A DNA stretch of 64,000 bases from Actomonas sp051209155 (GTDB lineage Bacteria > Verrucomicrobiota > Verrucomicrobiia > Opitutales > Opitutaceae): assembly GCA_051209155.1 (NCBI GenBank), contig JBPJGB010000001.1. One strand, 5' to 3'. Position numbers and translations under genes: made by a program. This document shows, piece after piece, positions 34,294-42,897 of the stretch (position 1 is its first letter; each line of letters starts with the position of its first letter). The notes below the pieces were generated by a model, which had not been told where the DNA came from, searched no databases, and saw only the letters and a list, made by a program, of their open reading frames with translations.

Positions 34294-34800
34294 ATGGTAT
34301 CGCCCAACACCGACGTCGCATATGACAGCAAGATCGAAGGAGACATCGTCGTCTCCCGCCTCGATGCTGTCGTCAATTGGATCCGCACCAACTCCATGTG
34401 GCCCATGCCCATGGGCCTCGCCTGCTGTGCCATTGAGCTCATGGGGGTGGCGTCGTCGCGCTTCGATATTGCGCGTTTTGGCGCCGAGGTGATGCGGTTT
34501 TCGCCGCGTCAGGCCGACTGCATGATCGTGGCGGGCACGGTCACCTACAAGATGGCTCCGCATGTCCGCCGCATCTACGACCAGATGGCGGACCCGAAGT
34601 GGGTCATCGCCATGGGGGCCTGCGCTTCCTCCGGTGGCATGTATCGCAGTTATGCCACGTTGCAGGGCGTTGATCGCATCGTGCCGGTGGACGTCTACGT
34701 GAGTGGTTGCCCGCCCCGGCCGGAAGCCTTGCTCGATGCCTTGGTCAAACTCCAGGGCAAGGTGCGCAAGACGCCGTCGTTTAAGAACCTCACCGCCTGA
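34294..34800 (+). CDS. nuoB: NADH-quinone oxidoreductase subunit B
   Basis: A 168-aa NuoB, first gene of the nuo operon here. It binds the terminal 4Fe-4S cluster N2 that passes electrons to quinone; the four ligands Cys44, Cys45, Cys110 and Cys139 are all present (LACCAIE, GACASSGG, SGCPPRP). The protein is peripheral, at the junction of the hydrophilic arm and membrane arm. NuoA normally precedes NuoB; no nuoA occurs in the 238 bp upstream of this start. Confidence 0.97.
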   Translation: MVSPNTDVAYDSKIEGDIVVSRLDAVVNWIRTNSMWPMPMGLACCAIELMGVASSRFDIARFGAEVMRFSPRQADCMIVAGTVTYKMAPHVRRIYDQMADPKWVIAMGACASSGGMYRSYATLQGVDRIVPVDVYVSGCPPRPEALLDALVKLQGKVRKTPSFKNLTA

Positions 34801-34834
34801 GCCGCCGTCGCTCCTCATTTTTCCAGCCTTCATC

Positions 34835-35467
34835 ATGACCGCGCCCGCCGCTGCTGACGTCACCGCCGCCCTTCAGGCCAAATTTCCGTCTGTTTCCTCC
34901 CGTCCTTCCGCTGATCATCCGGCGGTCAACGTGCCCATGCCCGAGGCGAAGGCCTTGCTGCAGTGGCTGCGCGACGAGAAGGGCTACGACTTTCTGGTCG
35001 ACGTGACCGGCATCGACTGGGCCGAGGGCGTGTCCCCGCGGTTCACGACGGTCTGGCACCTGTTCTCCACCACCGGACACGACTACATCCGGGTCGCGGC
35101 CGACAATGCCGACGACGAAAACCCGGCGGCGCCGTCCGTCGCCGATCTCTGGCCCGCCGCCAATTGGCATGAGCGCGAGTGTTGGGACCTGCTCGGCATC
35201 AAGTTCGAGGGCCACCCGGACCTGCGCCGCATCCTGATGTGGGAGGAGTATCCGCACCATCCGCTGCGCAAGGAGTTCCCGCTCGCCGGTATCGAGACCG
35301 AGCTACCCGACGTCGAAGTCGCGGAGGAAACCCAAGCCAAGGCGATCGCCGCGCCGATGATGGGCGGTCCCTTCGTTGCCTCCAACAAGGGCGAGATGAA
35401 CATGACCGACGCCGAGCCTCGCGCCAAGGACGAGAGCTGGAACGAGTCCAAGCCGAAGCCGGAATAA
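34835..35467 (+). CDS. nuoC: NADH-quinone oxidoreductase subunit C
   Basis: A 210-aa NuoC from ATG 34835, 34 nt after nuoB. It contains the typical 30-kDa subunit motif ECWDLLGIKFEGHPDLRRIL and HHPLRKEFPL. It is a separate gene, not fused to nuoD as in E. coli. The C-terminal tail after about residue 165 (MTDAEPRAKDESWNESKPKPE) is a charged, probably disordered extension of uncertain role. Confidence 0.96.
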   Translation: MTAPAAADVTAALQAKFPSVSSRPSADHPAVNVPMPEAKALLQWLRDEKGYDFLVDVTGIDWAEGVSPRFTTVWHLFSTTGHDYIRVAADNADDENPAAPSVADLWPAANWHERECWDLLGIKFEGHPDLRRILMWEEYPHHPLRKEFPLAGIETELPDVEVAEETQAKAIAAPMMGGPFVASNKGEMNMTDAEPRAKDESWNESKPKPE

Positions 35468-35487
35468 CCCGCGAATCCCCTTTATCG

Positions 35488-36726
35488 ATGGCCACCGAAT
35501 TTACCGTTCCCGACGCCGGCGCCAAGACAGCCGCCGCAGCCGCCAGCCAGGAGTTTGAGACCGAGAAGATGTCCCTCGCGATGGGACCGTCGCACCCGTC
35601 CACCCACGGCGTGCTGCGTCTGCAACTCGAGCTCGATGGCGAGACGGTCACCGAGTGTGATCCGATCGTCGGTTACCTTCACCGCGGCGACGAGAAGATC
35701 GCCGAGAACATGACCTACAACCAGTTCGTGCCCTACACGGACCGGTTGGACTACCTTGCCCCGCTGGCGAACAACCACGCCTACGCCTACGCCGTCGAGC
35801 AGCTCGCTGGTCTCGAGGTGCCGGATCGCGTGAAGGCCATCCGCGTCATCACCTCCGAAATGGCGCGAATTTCGTCCCACCTGATGGGGCTCGGCGCCTA
35901 CGGCATCGACGTCGGCGCCTGGACGGTGTTCCTCTACAGTTTCACCGAACGCGAGAAGCTCTACACCCTTTTCGAAGAGCTCACCGGCGCCCGCTTCACC
36001 ACCAGCTACAGCCGCATCGGCGGCGTGTCCCGCGACGTGCCGGATGGTTGGTTGGACAAGGTTTCGGGCTTCTGCGATCAGTTCCTGCCGATCCTCGAGG
36101 AGATTCTTAAGCTTCTCACCCGCAACAAGATCTTCATGGACCGCACGGTCGACGTCGGCGTGATCACTCACGCCGACGCCATCGCCTACGGTCTCTCCGG
36201 CCCGAACCTCCGCGGTTCCGGCGTGAAGAGCGACCTGCGCAAGGACCGGCCTTACTGGGGCTACGAGCAATACGACTTCGAGGTGCCGGTCGGCTCCAAG
36301 GGCGACTGCTACGACCGCTACCTCTGCCGCGGGGAGGAGATGCGCCAATCGGTCAGCATCATCAAGCAGGCCATCGCGAAGTTCCCGGCCGGCGATCACT
36401 TCGCCAAGGACGCCGTGCGCATCTTCGCGCCGAAGAAGGACAAGGTGCTCACCTCGATGGAAGAGCTCATCAACAACTTCATGATCGTCACCGAAGGCCC
36501 GCAGATGCCGGCCGGTGAGGTCTATTTCGAGGCTGAGAATCCCAAGGGCACGCTTGGCTTCTTCATCGTGAGCAAGGGCGGCGGGGTGCCGTGGCGCCTG
36601 AAGATCCGCGGACCCTCCTTCTGCAACCTCTCCATCCTGCCCAAGGTGTGCCAAAACGAGCTCGTCTCCGACGTCGTCTCCATTCTCGGCTCCCTCGACT
36701 TCGTCATGGGCGAATGTGACCGCTAA
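35488..36726 (+). CDS. nuoD: NADH-quinone oxidoreductase subunit D
   Basis: A 412-aa NuoD from ATG 35488, 20 nt after nuoC. It has the 49-kDa subunit signatures GPSHPSTHGVLRL, GYLHRGDEKIAE and VNNHAY-like LANNHAYAYAVEQL, followed by TEGPQMPAGEVYFEAENPKG. It forms the quinone-binding pocket together with NuoB. An N-terminal extension of about 28 residues (Ala/Thr/Glu) precedes the first conserved motif. Confidence 0.97.
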   Translation: MATEFTVPDAGAKTAAAAASQEFETEKMSLAMGPSHPSTHGVLRLQLELDGETVTECDPIVGYLHRGDEKIAENMTYNQFVPYTDRLDYLAPLANNHAYAYAVEQLAGLEVPDRVKAIRVITSEMARISSHLMGLGAYGIDVGAWTVFLYSFTEREKLYTLFEELTGARFTTSYSRIGGVSRDVPDGWLDKVSGFCDQFLPILEEILKLLTRNKIFMDRTVDVGVITHADAIAYGLSGPNLRGSGVKSDLRKDRPYWGYEQYDFEVPVGSKGDCYDRYLCRGEEMRQSVSIIKQAIAKFPAGDHFAKDAVRIFAPKKDKVLTSMEELINNFMIVTEGPQMPAGEVYFEAENPKGTLGFFIVSKGGGVPWRLKIRGPSFCNLSILPKVCQNELVSDVVSILGSLDFVMGECDR

Positions 36727-36750
36727 AAGCTGCCAGCCTTTCCTGATTCG

Positions 36751-37239
36751 ATGAATTTGAAGCCCGAAACCCTGACCCGTATCGACGAGGTCATTACGCA
36801 CTACCCGGAGAAGCGTTCCGGCACCCTGCCGTTGCTGCACCTCATCCAGGAGGACGTTGGTTACATCTCCGACGAGGCCATCGAGTGGATCGCCCAAAAA
36901 CTCGAGCTGCAGCCGATCAATGTCTACGAGGTCGTGACCTTCTACCCGATGTTCCGCCGCAAGCCCATTGGCCGGCGCCACATCAAGGTCTGCCGCACCC
37001 TGTCCTGCGCGCTCATGGGCGGCTACAAGACCTGCGCGACTTTCGAGAAGGAGTTCAACACGCATCTCGGCGAGGTTTCGCCCGACGGCGAAGTGACGGT
37101 CGAGTTCGTCGAATGTCTCGCCAGCTGCGGCACGGCGCCCGTCGTCATGATCGACGACGACCTTCACGAAAACGTCGACGAGGCGAAGGCCAAACAGATC
37201 GCCGACCAGATCAAGGCCGAGGCCGCCCAACGAGGATAA
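36751..37239 (+). CDS. nuoE: NADH-quinone oxidoreductase subunit E
   Basis: A 162-aa NuoE binding the 2Fe-2S cluster N1a. The ligand cysteines are in VCRTLSCALMGG and VECLASCGTAP. The segment INVYEVVTFYPMFRRKPIG is typical of 24-kDa subunits. It is 24 nt after nuoD and 5 nt before nuoF; together with NuoF it forms the NADH-oxidising module. Confidence 0.96.
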   Translation: MNLKPETLTRIDEVITHYPEKRSGTLPLLHLIQEDVGYISDEAIEWIAQKLELQPINVYEVVTFYPMFRRKPIGRRHIKVCRTLSCALMGGYKTCATFEKEFNTHLGEVSPDGEVTVEFVECLASCGTAPVVMIDDDLHENVDEAKAKQIADQIKAEAAQRG

Positions 37240-37244
37240 GCACC

Positions 37245-38594
37245 ATGAGCGCACCCGCCGAAACCCGCATCATTTTCAAGCACATCGACGAGGAGGGCTA
37301 CTCGAACGACATCGCCTGCTATCAGAAGCACGGCGGTTACGAGATGCTCAAGAAGGCCGTCACCCTGAAGCCCGAGGACATCCGCGAGGAGGTCAAGAAG
37401 TCCGGCCTGCGCGGTCGCGGCGGCGCGGGTTTCTCCTGTGGCCTCAAGTGGTCCTTCGTCGACCGCAAGAGCGGCAAGCCGATCTACCTCGTGGTCAATG
37501 CCGACGAGTCCGAGCCCGGCACCTTCAAGGACCGCTACATCATCCACCAGGACCCGCACCAGCTCATCGAAGGCACGATGATCTCGTGCTGGGCCAACGA
37601 TGTGAAGCAGGCCTACATCTACATCCGCGGTGAATTCCCGGAAGGCGCCCGCATCCTCGAGAAGGCCATTCAGGAAGCCCGCGACGCCGGCTTCGTCGGT
37701 AAGAACATCTGCGGCACCGATTACTCCTGCGACATCTTCGTGCACCGCGGCGCCGGTGCCTACATCTGCGGTGAAGAGACCGGCCTCATCGAATCGCTCG
37801 AAGGCAAGCGCGCCAACCCGCGCATCAAGCCGCCTTACTTCCCGGCCGTGCTCGGTCTCTACCAATGCCCGACGATTGTGAACAACGTGGAGACCCTTTG
37901 CCACGTGAAGCACATCATGGAGATGGGCGCCGACGAATACCTGAAGATTGGCACGCCCAACAACACCGGCACCCGCATCTTTTGCGTTTCCGGCCACGTC
38001 AAGAAGCCCGGTTATTACGAGTTCCCCTGCGGTGCCGTGACCATGGGCCAGTTGCTCAACGACGTCTGCGGCGGTCCGCGTGAGGGCCACACTTTCAAGG
38101 CCGTCATCCCCGGCGGCTCCTCGGCCAAGATCCTGCGCTTCGGCGAAACCTTCACCATCAAGAACAAGGACGGTTCCACCAAGGAACTCGCAGTCGAGGA
38201 CATCCCGATGGACTTCGACACCCTCGCAGCCTGCGGCACGATGGGCGGCTCCGGCGGCGTCATCGTGATGGACGACTCGGTCAACATGGTCGAAGCCCTC
38301 GCCAACATCAACGCGTTCTACTCCCACGAGAGCTGCGGCCAGTGCACACCCTGCCGCGAAGGCTCGCTGTGGATGAAGAAGATCTCGTCCCGCATGGTCC
38401 ACGGCGAAGCCCGCAGCGAGGACGGCGAACTCATCAAGAGCGTCGCCGACCAGATCGCCGGCCGCACCATCTGCGCCTTCGGCGAAGCCTGCTCCTGGCC
38501 GACCCAAAGCTTCGTTCTCAAGTTCGGTGACGAATTCAAAGCCTATCCGGAGGCCAAGAAGTCCAAGTCCGCCGACGCCCTCGAACTCATCTGA
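37245..38594 (+). CDS. nuoF: NADH-quinone oxidoreductase subunit F
   Basis: A 449-aa NuoF carrying FMN, the NADH site and 4Fe-4S cluster N3. Signatures: the Gly-rich nucleotide-binding GLRGRGGAGFSCGLKW (about 53-68), NADESEPGTFKDR, GAGAYICGEETGLIESLEGK, and ESCGQCTPCREG plus a downstream Cys in ICAFGEACSWP for N3. It oxidises NADH and passes electrons down the cluster chain via NuoE and NuoG. Confidence 0.97.
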   Translation: MSAPAETRIIFKHIDEEGYSNDIACYQKHGGYEMLKKAVTLKPEDIREEVKKSGLRGRGGAGFSCGLKWSFVDRKSGKPIYLVVNADESEPGTFKDRYIIHQDPHQLIEGTMISCWANDVKQAYIYIRGEFPEGARILEKAIQEARDAGFVGKNICGTDYSCDIFVHRGAGAYICGEETGLIESLEGKRANPRIKPPYFPAVLGLYQCPTIVNNVETLCHVKHIMEMGADEYLKIGTPNNTGTRIFCVSGHVKKPGYYEFPCGAVTMGQLLNDVCGGPREGHTFKAVIPGGSSAKILRFGETFTIKNKDGSTKELAVEDIPMDFDTLAACGTMGGSGGVIVMDDSVNMVEALANINAFYSHESCGQCTPCREGSLWMKKISSRMVHGEARSEDGELIKSVADQIAGRTICAFGEACSWPTQSFVLKFGDEFKAYPEAKKSKSADALELI

Positions 38595-38614
38595 GCCACT
38601 TTCGACTTTCCGCA

Positions 38615-40312
38615 ATGATTCAGCCCGCCCAACCCGATCTCGTGACCGTCATCATCGACGGCAAAGAGGTGTCCGTGCCCAAGGGGACGAACGTCATCGA
38701 GGCCGCTCGTCTGGTCGGCACCGACGTGCCGCACTATTGCTACCACCCGAAGCTGTCCGTCGCCGGCAACTGCCGCATGTGCCTCATCGAAATGGGCATG
38801 CCCATGACCGACCGCGCCACCCGTGAACCGATCATGGACCCGGAGACCGGCAAGCAGAAGATCGGTTGGATCCCGCGTCCGCAGATCGGTTGCGCCACCA
38901 ACGTCGCGCCGGGCATGCACATCAAGACCCAGTCGCCGCTCATCAAGGAGTGTCGCGAGGGCGTGATGGAGTTCCTCCTCATCAATCACCCGCTCGACTG
39001 CCCGATCTGTGACCAGGCCGGCGAGTGCAAGCTGCAGGAGCAGGCCACCGGTTACGGCCGCGGTTACTCCCGCTTCATCGAGCAAAAGAACGTCAAACCC
39101 AAGCGCACCCAGCTCGGTCCGCGGGTCATGCTCGATGACGAGCGCTGCGTGCTTTGCTCGCGTTGCATCCGTTTTTCCAAGGAGATCGCCAACGACGATG
39201 TGCTCGGCTTCATCGACCGTGGTTCCTACTCCACGCTCACCTGCTACCCGGGCAAGGAGCTGGCCAACAACTACTCGCTCAACACCGTCGACATCTGCCC
39301 GGTCGGCGCGCTCACCTCGACCGACTTCCGCTTCAAGATGCGCGTCTGGTTCCTCAAGCAGACCAACAGCATCTGCACCGAGAGTAGTGTCGGCGCGAAT
39401 ACGGTGGTCTGGTCGCGCGAGGGCGTGATCTATCGCATCACCCCGCGGCGCAACGACGAGGTCAACGACACCTGGATGGCCGACTCCGGCCGCGTCCTTT
39501 ACAAGGAGGTTCAGGCCGTCAACCGCCTCACCGCTGCGACCGCCAACGGGGCGAACGCTACCCTCGCCGGCGCCATCGCCGCCGCCGCCGAACTCGCCAA
39601 GGGCGGCAACGTCGCCGTGGTCGGTTCCGGCCGCAGCTCGGTCGAGGAACAGTTCCTCACCAAAAAACTCGCCGCCGTCGCCGAAGCCGAAACTTTCCTG
39701 ATCGGCCGAGTGGGGGAGGGCGACGGTTTGCTCATTTCCGCCGACCGCAACCCGAACACCCGCGGCGCACTCGTTACCGGTCTGATCGACAAGCTGCCGA
39801 CCAACGACCTCGCCGCTCTCGGCGCCGAAATTGACGCGGGCCGCGTGAAGACGATCATCAGCGTGGGCGAAGACCTCGCCGCCGCCGGCCTCAGCGCCGA
39901 GCAGCTGGCCAAGGTCGCGGTGGTCTTCATCGGCACGCATGGCAGCGACACCACTGCCGCCGCCCAGGTCGTCATCCCGACGCTCACGGTGTTCGAGAAG
40001 AATGGCACCTTCATCAACCAGCAGTTCCGTTTGCAGAAGTTTGCCAAGGCCATTCCCGGCCCGGCCGGTGCGACCGACGACCTCGTGGTCCTCGATGAAC
40101 TCATCGCCGCCATCGGTGGCGAGGCCACCGACGGTGACCTGAAGTCCATCTGGAAGAGCCTCAACGCCGAGATCAGTCAGCTGGCCAACGTGTCTTACGC
40201 CAATCTCCCCGCCACCGGCCTGCTGCTCGACAGCTCCGCCTGGGCCAAGATCGATTTCCCCGAGGGCGAGACCCTCCACTACAAGCCCGCTGCGGCCGAA
40301 GCCAGCGCCTGA
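38615..40312 (+). CDS. nuoG: NADH-quinone oxidoreductase subunit G (short form)
   Basis: A 565-aa NuoG, shorter than the roughly 900-aa E. coli protein. The N-terminal ferredoxin-like 2Fe-2S domain (C-x11-C-x2-C: YCYHPKLSVAGNCRMC), the NHPLDCPICDQAGECKLQ cluster region and the ferredoxin-type CVLCSRCIRF motif are all present. The molybdopterin-oxidoreductase-like C-terminal part is much reduced and ends in an Ala/Glu-rich tail. It relays electrons between NuoE/F and NuoI/B. The shortened form is seen in other lineages, so it is probably functional. Confidence 0.95.
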   Translation: MIQPAQPDLVTVIIDGKEVSVPKGTNVIEAARLVGTDVPHYCYHPKLSVAGNCRMCLIEMGMPMTDRATREPIMDPETGKQKIGWIPRPQIGCATNVAPGMHIKTQSPLIKECREGVMEFLLINHPLDCPICDQAGECKLQEQATGYGRGYSRFIEQKNVKPKRTQLGPRVMLDDERCVLCSRCIRFSKEIANDDVLGFIDRGSYSTLTCYPGKELANNYSLNTVDICPVGALTSTDFRFKMRVWFLKQTNSICTESSVGANTVVWSREGVIYRITPRRNDEVNDTWMADSGRVLYKEVQAVNRLTAATANGANATLAGAIAAAAELAKGGNVAVVGSGRSSVEEQFLTKKLAAVAEAETFLIGRVGEGDGLLISADRNPNTRGALVTGLIDKLPTNDLAALGAEIDAGRVKTIISVGEDLAAAGLSAEQLAKVAVVFIGTHGSDTTAAAQVVIPTLTVFEKNGTFINQQFRLQKFAKAIPGPAGATDDLVVLDELIAAIGGEATDGDLKSIWKSLNAEISQLANVSYANLPATGLLLDSSAWAKIDFPEGETLHYKPAAAEASA

Positions 40313-40323
40313 TCGTCCGAGCC

Positions 40324-41487
40324 ATGATCGACTTCTACTTCAGTCTTCCCGTTCTGGTCCGCACCGCCCTGCAAGGTTTGGCGGTGATCGCGGTGCTGTT
40401 CCCCTTGGCCGGCGCCTGCTCCATGGCCGAGCGCAAGGTCTCGGCCTGGATCCAGGGGCGTCCTGGTCCGAACCGTGCCATCGTGCCGTGGCTCGCCTGG
40501 ATCCCTGGCATCAAGTTCCTGCAGCGCCTCGGCGTGTTCCACTTCACCGCCGACGGCGGCAAGATGTTCTTCAAAGAGGACGTCGTGCCCGGGCACGTGA
40601 ACAAGTTCTACTATTACCTCGCGCCGCTCGTGGCCGTGGTGCCGGCGCTTTGCACCGTGGTGTTCGTGCCCTTCGGCGCCTACTGGGACGCCGCGACCGA
40701 GACGCTCAAGCCGCTCATCCTCGCCAACGTCGATGTCGGCATCCTCGCGGTCTTCGCCGTCGGTTCGCTCGGTGTGTATGCGCTGATTCTCGCCGGCTGG
40801 GCCTCCAACTCGAAGTATCCCTTCCTCGGCGGCGTTAGGGCCTCGGCTCAGCTCATTTCCTACGAGCTTTCGATGACCCTTTCGGTGCTGCCGGTTTTCC
40901 TGTGGGTCAACGCCCCCGGCGGCGAGGGCACGTTGAGCCTCTTCGCGGTCGTCGAGTCGCAGAGCGGCCCGGGCTTCCTCGGCGGCATGTGGAACATCTT
41001 CCTGATGCCGCTGAGCGCCTTCATCTTCCTCGTCGCGCTCTACGCCGAGACCAACCGCCAGCCCTTTGACATGCCGGAATCCGAAGCTGACCTCGTGGGT
41101 GGTTTCCACACCGAATACGGCGAGCTCAAGTGGGGCCTCTTCTTCGTGGCCGAATACGCCCACATGTTCGTCGGCTCCGGCGTCTTCATGATCCTCTTCT
41201 GCGGCGGTTGGAATCCGTTGCCATGGGTTTCGCTGGCCGACCTGCTCGGCTTCCTCGGCGGCATCGCCCCAATCTTCCTTAATCCGATCGTCAGCGGCCT
41301 CATCGCCATCGGCATCTTCCTTGGCAAACTGATCTTCTCGATCTTCGTCTTCATGTGGGTGCGCTGGACCCTGCCGCGCTTCCGCTACGACCAGGTCATG
41401 AAGCTCGGCTGGCAGAAGCTGCTCCCGCTCTCCATCGGCAACCTCATCTTCTACGCGATCGCCATCGCGATCATCGAACGCAGCTAA
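40324..41487 (+). CDS. nuoH: NADH-quinone oxidoreductase subunit H
   Basis: A 387-aa membrane subunit with about eight TM helices, 11 nt after nuoG. It includes AERKVSAWIQGRPGPNRAIV and ETNRQPFDMPESEADLVGGF, the conserved loop segments near the quinone site. It links the quinone pocket to the proton pumps. Confidence 0.97.
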   Translation: MIDFYFSLPVLVRTALQGLAVIAVLFPLAGACSMAERKVSAWIQGRPGPNRAIVPWLAWIPGIKFLQRLGVFHFTADGGKMFFKEDVVPGHVNKFYYYLAPLVAVVPALCTVVFVPFGAYWDAATETLKPLILANVDVGILAVFAVGSLGVYALILAGWASNSKYPFLGGVRASAQLISYELSMTLSVLPVFLWVNAPGGEGTLSLFAVVESQSGPGFLGGMWNIFLMPLSAFIFLVALYAETNRQPFDMPESEADLVGGFHTEYGELKWGLFFVAEYAHMFVGSGVFMILFCGGWNPLPWVSLADLLGFLGGIAPIFLNPIVSGLIAIGIFLGKLIFSIFVFMWVRWTLPRFRYDQVMKLGWQKLLPLSIGNLIFYAIAIAIIERS

Positions 41488-41510
41488 CGCCGCCTCGTCC
41501 CTCTCGCGCC

Positions 41511-42050
41511 ATGTCTTTCAAAACCGTCGAACGCAAGCCGCTCACCTTCGCCGAGCGCACCTATGTCCCGCAAATTCTCAGCGGGATGAAGACCACGTTC
41601 AAACACCTCGTCCGTCCCAAGGAGACCCTCGAATATCCCGAGCAGCGTCCCGCCATCCCGGAAGGTTACCGCGGCATGCCGACCCTCGTGATGGACCCGA
41701 ACGGTCGCGAGAAGTGCGTGTCCTGCCAGCTGTGCGAATTCGTCTGCCCGCCGAAGGCCATCCGCATCACCCCGGGTGAGATCCCCGCCGACGCCGAGAC
41801 CGCGCACGTCGAGAAGGCGCCCGAAGAGTTCAAGATCGACATGCTGCGCTGCATTTACTGCGGCCTCTGTCAGGAAGTCTGCCCCGAGGAGGCAATCTGG
41901 CTGCAGACCGAGTATTCAGTCACCGGTTACAGCCGCGACGAGATGGTCAACGACAAGAAGCGCCTCTACGAGCTCGGCGGCACGCTGCCCGACGAGCACT
42001 TCAAGTGGGACAAGAAAAAGGCCGCCGAAGAGGCCGGCAACGCGCACTGA
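41511..42050 (+). CDS. nuoI: NADH-quinone oxidoreductase subunit I
   Basis: A 179-aa NuoI from ATG 41511 with two 4Fe-4S ferredoxin motifs, CVSCQLCEFVCPPKAI and CIYCGLCQEVCPEEAI (clusters N6a and N6b). The start is 23 nt after nuoH. The C-terminus is charged and ends EEAGNAH. Confidence 0.97.
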   Translation: MSFKTVERKPLTFAERTYVPQILSGMKTTFKHLVRPKETLEYPEQRPAIPEGYRGMPTLVMDPNGREKCVSCQLCEFVCPPKAIRITPGEIPADAETAHVEKAPEEFKIDMLRCIYCGLCQEVCPEEAIWLQTEYSVTGYSRDEMVNDKKRLYELGGTLPDEHFKWDKKKAAEEAGNAH

Positions 42051-42071
42051 CTTTCCAGCCCAACGCCCATC

Positions 42072-42590
42072 ATGGCAGACATCCTGTTTCACCTCTTTGC
42101 CTTCCTGATCGTGCTCAGCGCGGTCATGGTGGTCTATAATCACAACGCCGTGAACTCGGCCCTGTGGTTCCTCATGGCGCTCGTCGGCGTGTCGGGTCTG
42201 TTCGTCCTGCTCGACTCCTTCCTCCTGGCGGTGCTCATGATCCTGGTCTACGCGGGCGCGGTCGTCGCGTTGTTCCTCTTCATCATCATGCTGCTCGACA
42301 TGCAGGGTGGGGAACGCCCGCCGTTCTCCAAACCCACCGCGGTGGCGGCGCTCATCGGCGCGGCCCTGCTGGCCATGTGCGTGATGGTCTTCGTGAAGGG
42401 CACCGGTGCGCTGCGTTCCCCGTCGCCCGAGTCCGTCGCGCCCGTTGGCGCTAACCTCAAGGCTTATGCCGACCAATTGTTCACCACTTACCTCCTGCCG
42501 GTGCAGGTCGTGGGCTTCCTGCTCCTCATCGCCATGCTCGGCGTGATCGTGCTCAGCAAAAAATTCGAAGGTCTGGAGGACGTGAAATGA
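42072..42590 (+). CDS. nuoJ: NADH-quinone oxidoreductase subunit J
   Basis: A 172-aa membrane subunit with five predicted TM helices, including YNHNAVNSALWFLMALVGVS and the ILVYAGAVVALFLFIIMLLD helix in which complex I shows a pi-bulge. It is 21 nt after nuoI and overlaps nuoK by 4 nt. Confidence 0.95.
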   Translation: MADILFHLFAFLIVLSAVMVVYNHNAVNSALWFLMALVGVSGLFVLLDSFLLAVLMILVYAGAVVALFLFIIMLLDMQGGERPPFSKPTAVAALIGAALLAMCVMVFVKGTGALRSPSPESVAPVGANLKAYADQLFTTYLLPVQVVGFLLLIAMLGVIVLSKKFEGLEDVK

Positions 42591-42892
42591 ACGTCGGACT
42601 GCATGATTATCTGATTCTGTCGGCGCTGTTGTTCGCCATCGGGTTCGTCGGCGTGCTCGTGCGCAAGAACACCCTGGTGATCTACATGTGCCTCGAGCTC
42701 ATGCTCGTCGCGTCGACCATCGCCCTCGTCGCCTTCTCGCGCTTCAACGGCACGATGGACGGCAACGTCTTCGTCTTCTTCATCCTTACCGTCGCCGCCG
42801 CCGAAGTGGCCGTCGGTCTCGCCATCATCGTCGCCCTCTTCCGCCGTCGCCAGACCGTGCAGGTGGAGCAGCTCACCGCGCTCAAGAACTGA
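42587..42892 (+). CDS. nuoK: NADH-quinone oxidoreductase subunit K
   Basis: A 101-aa membrane subunit of three TM helices. A Shine-Dalgarno sequence GGAGGA lies 7 nt upstream and the ATG overlaps the nuoJ stop (ATGA), so nuoJ and nuoK are coupled. The conserved membrane glutamates (MCLELMLVAS and AAAEVAVGLAIIV) needed for proton transfer are present. Confidence 0.97.
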   Translation: MNVGLHDYLILSALLFAIGFVGVLVRKNTLVIYMCLELMLVASTIALVAFSRFNGTMDGNVFVFFILTVAAAEVAVGLAIIVALFRRRQTVQVEQLTALKN

Positions 42893-42897
42893 CCGCC

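Noticed and set aside
38543..40279. Long minus-strand ORFs across the nuo genes (35482-37254, 37164-38615, 38543-40279, 42682-43710, 44715-45896)
   Set aside because: They mirror highly conserved complex I genes and have shadow-type composition.
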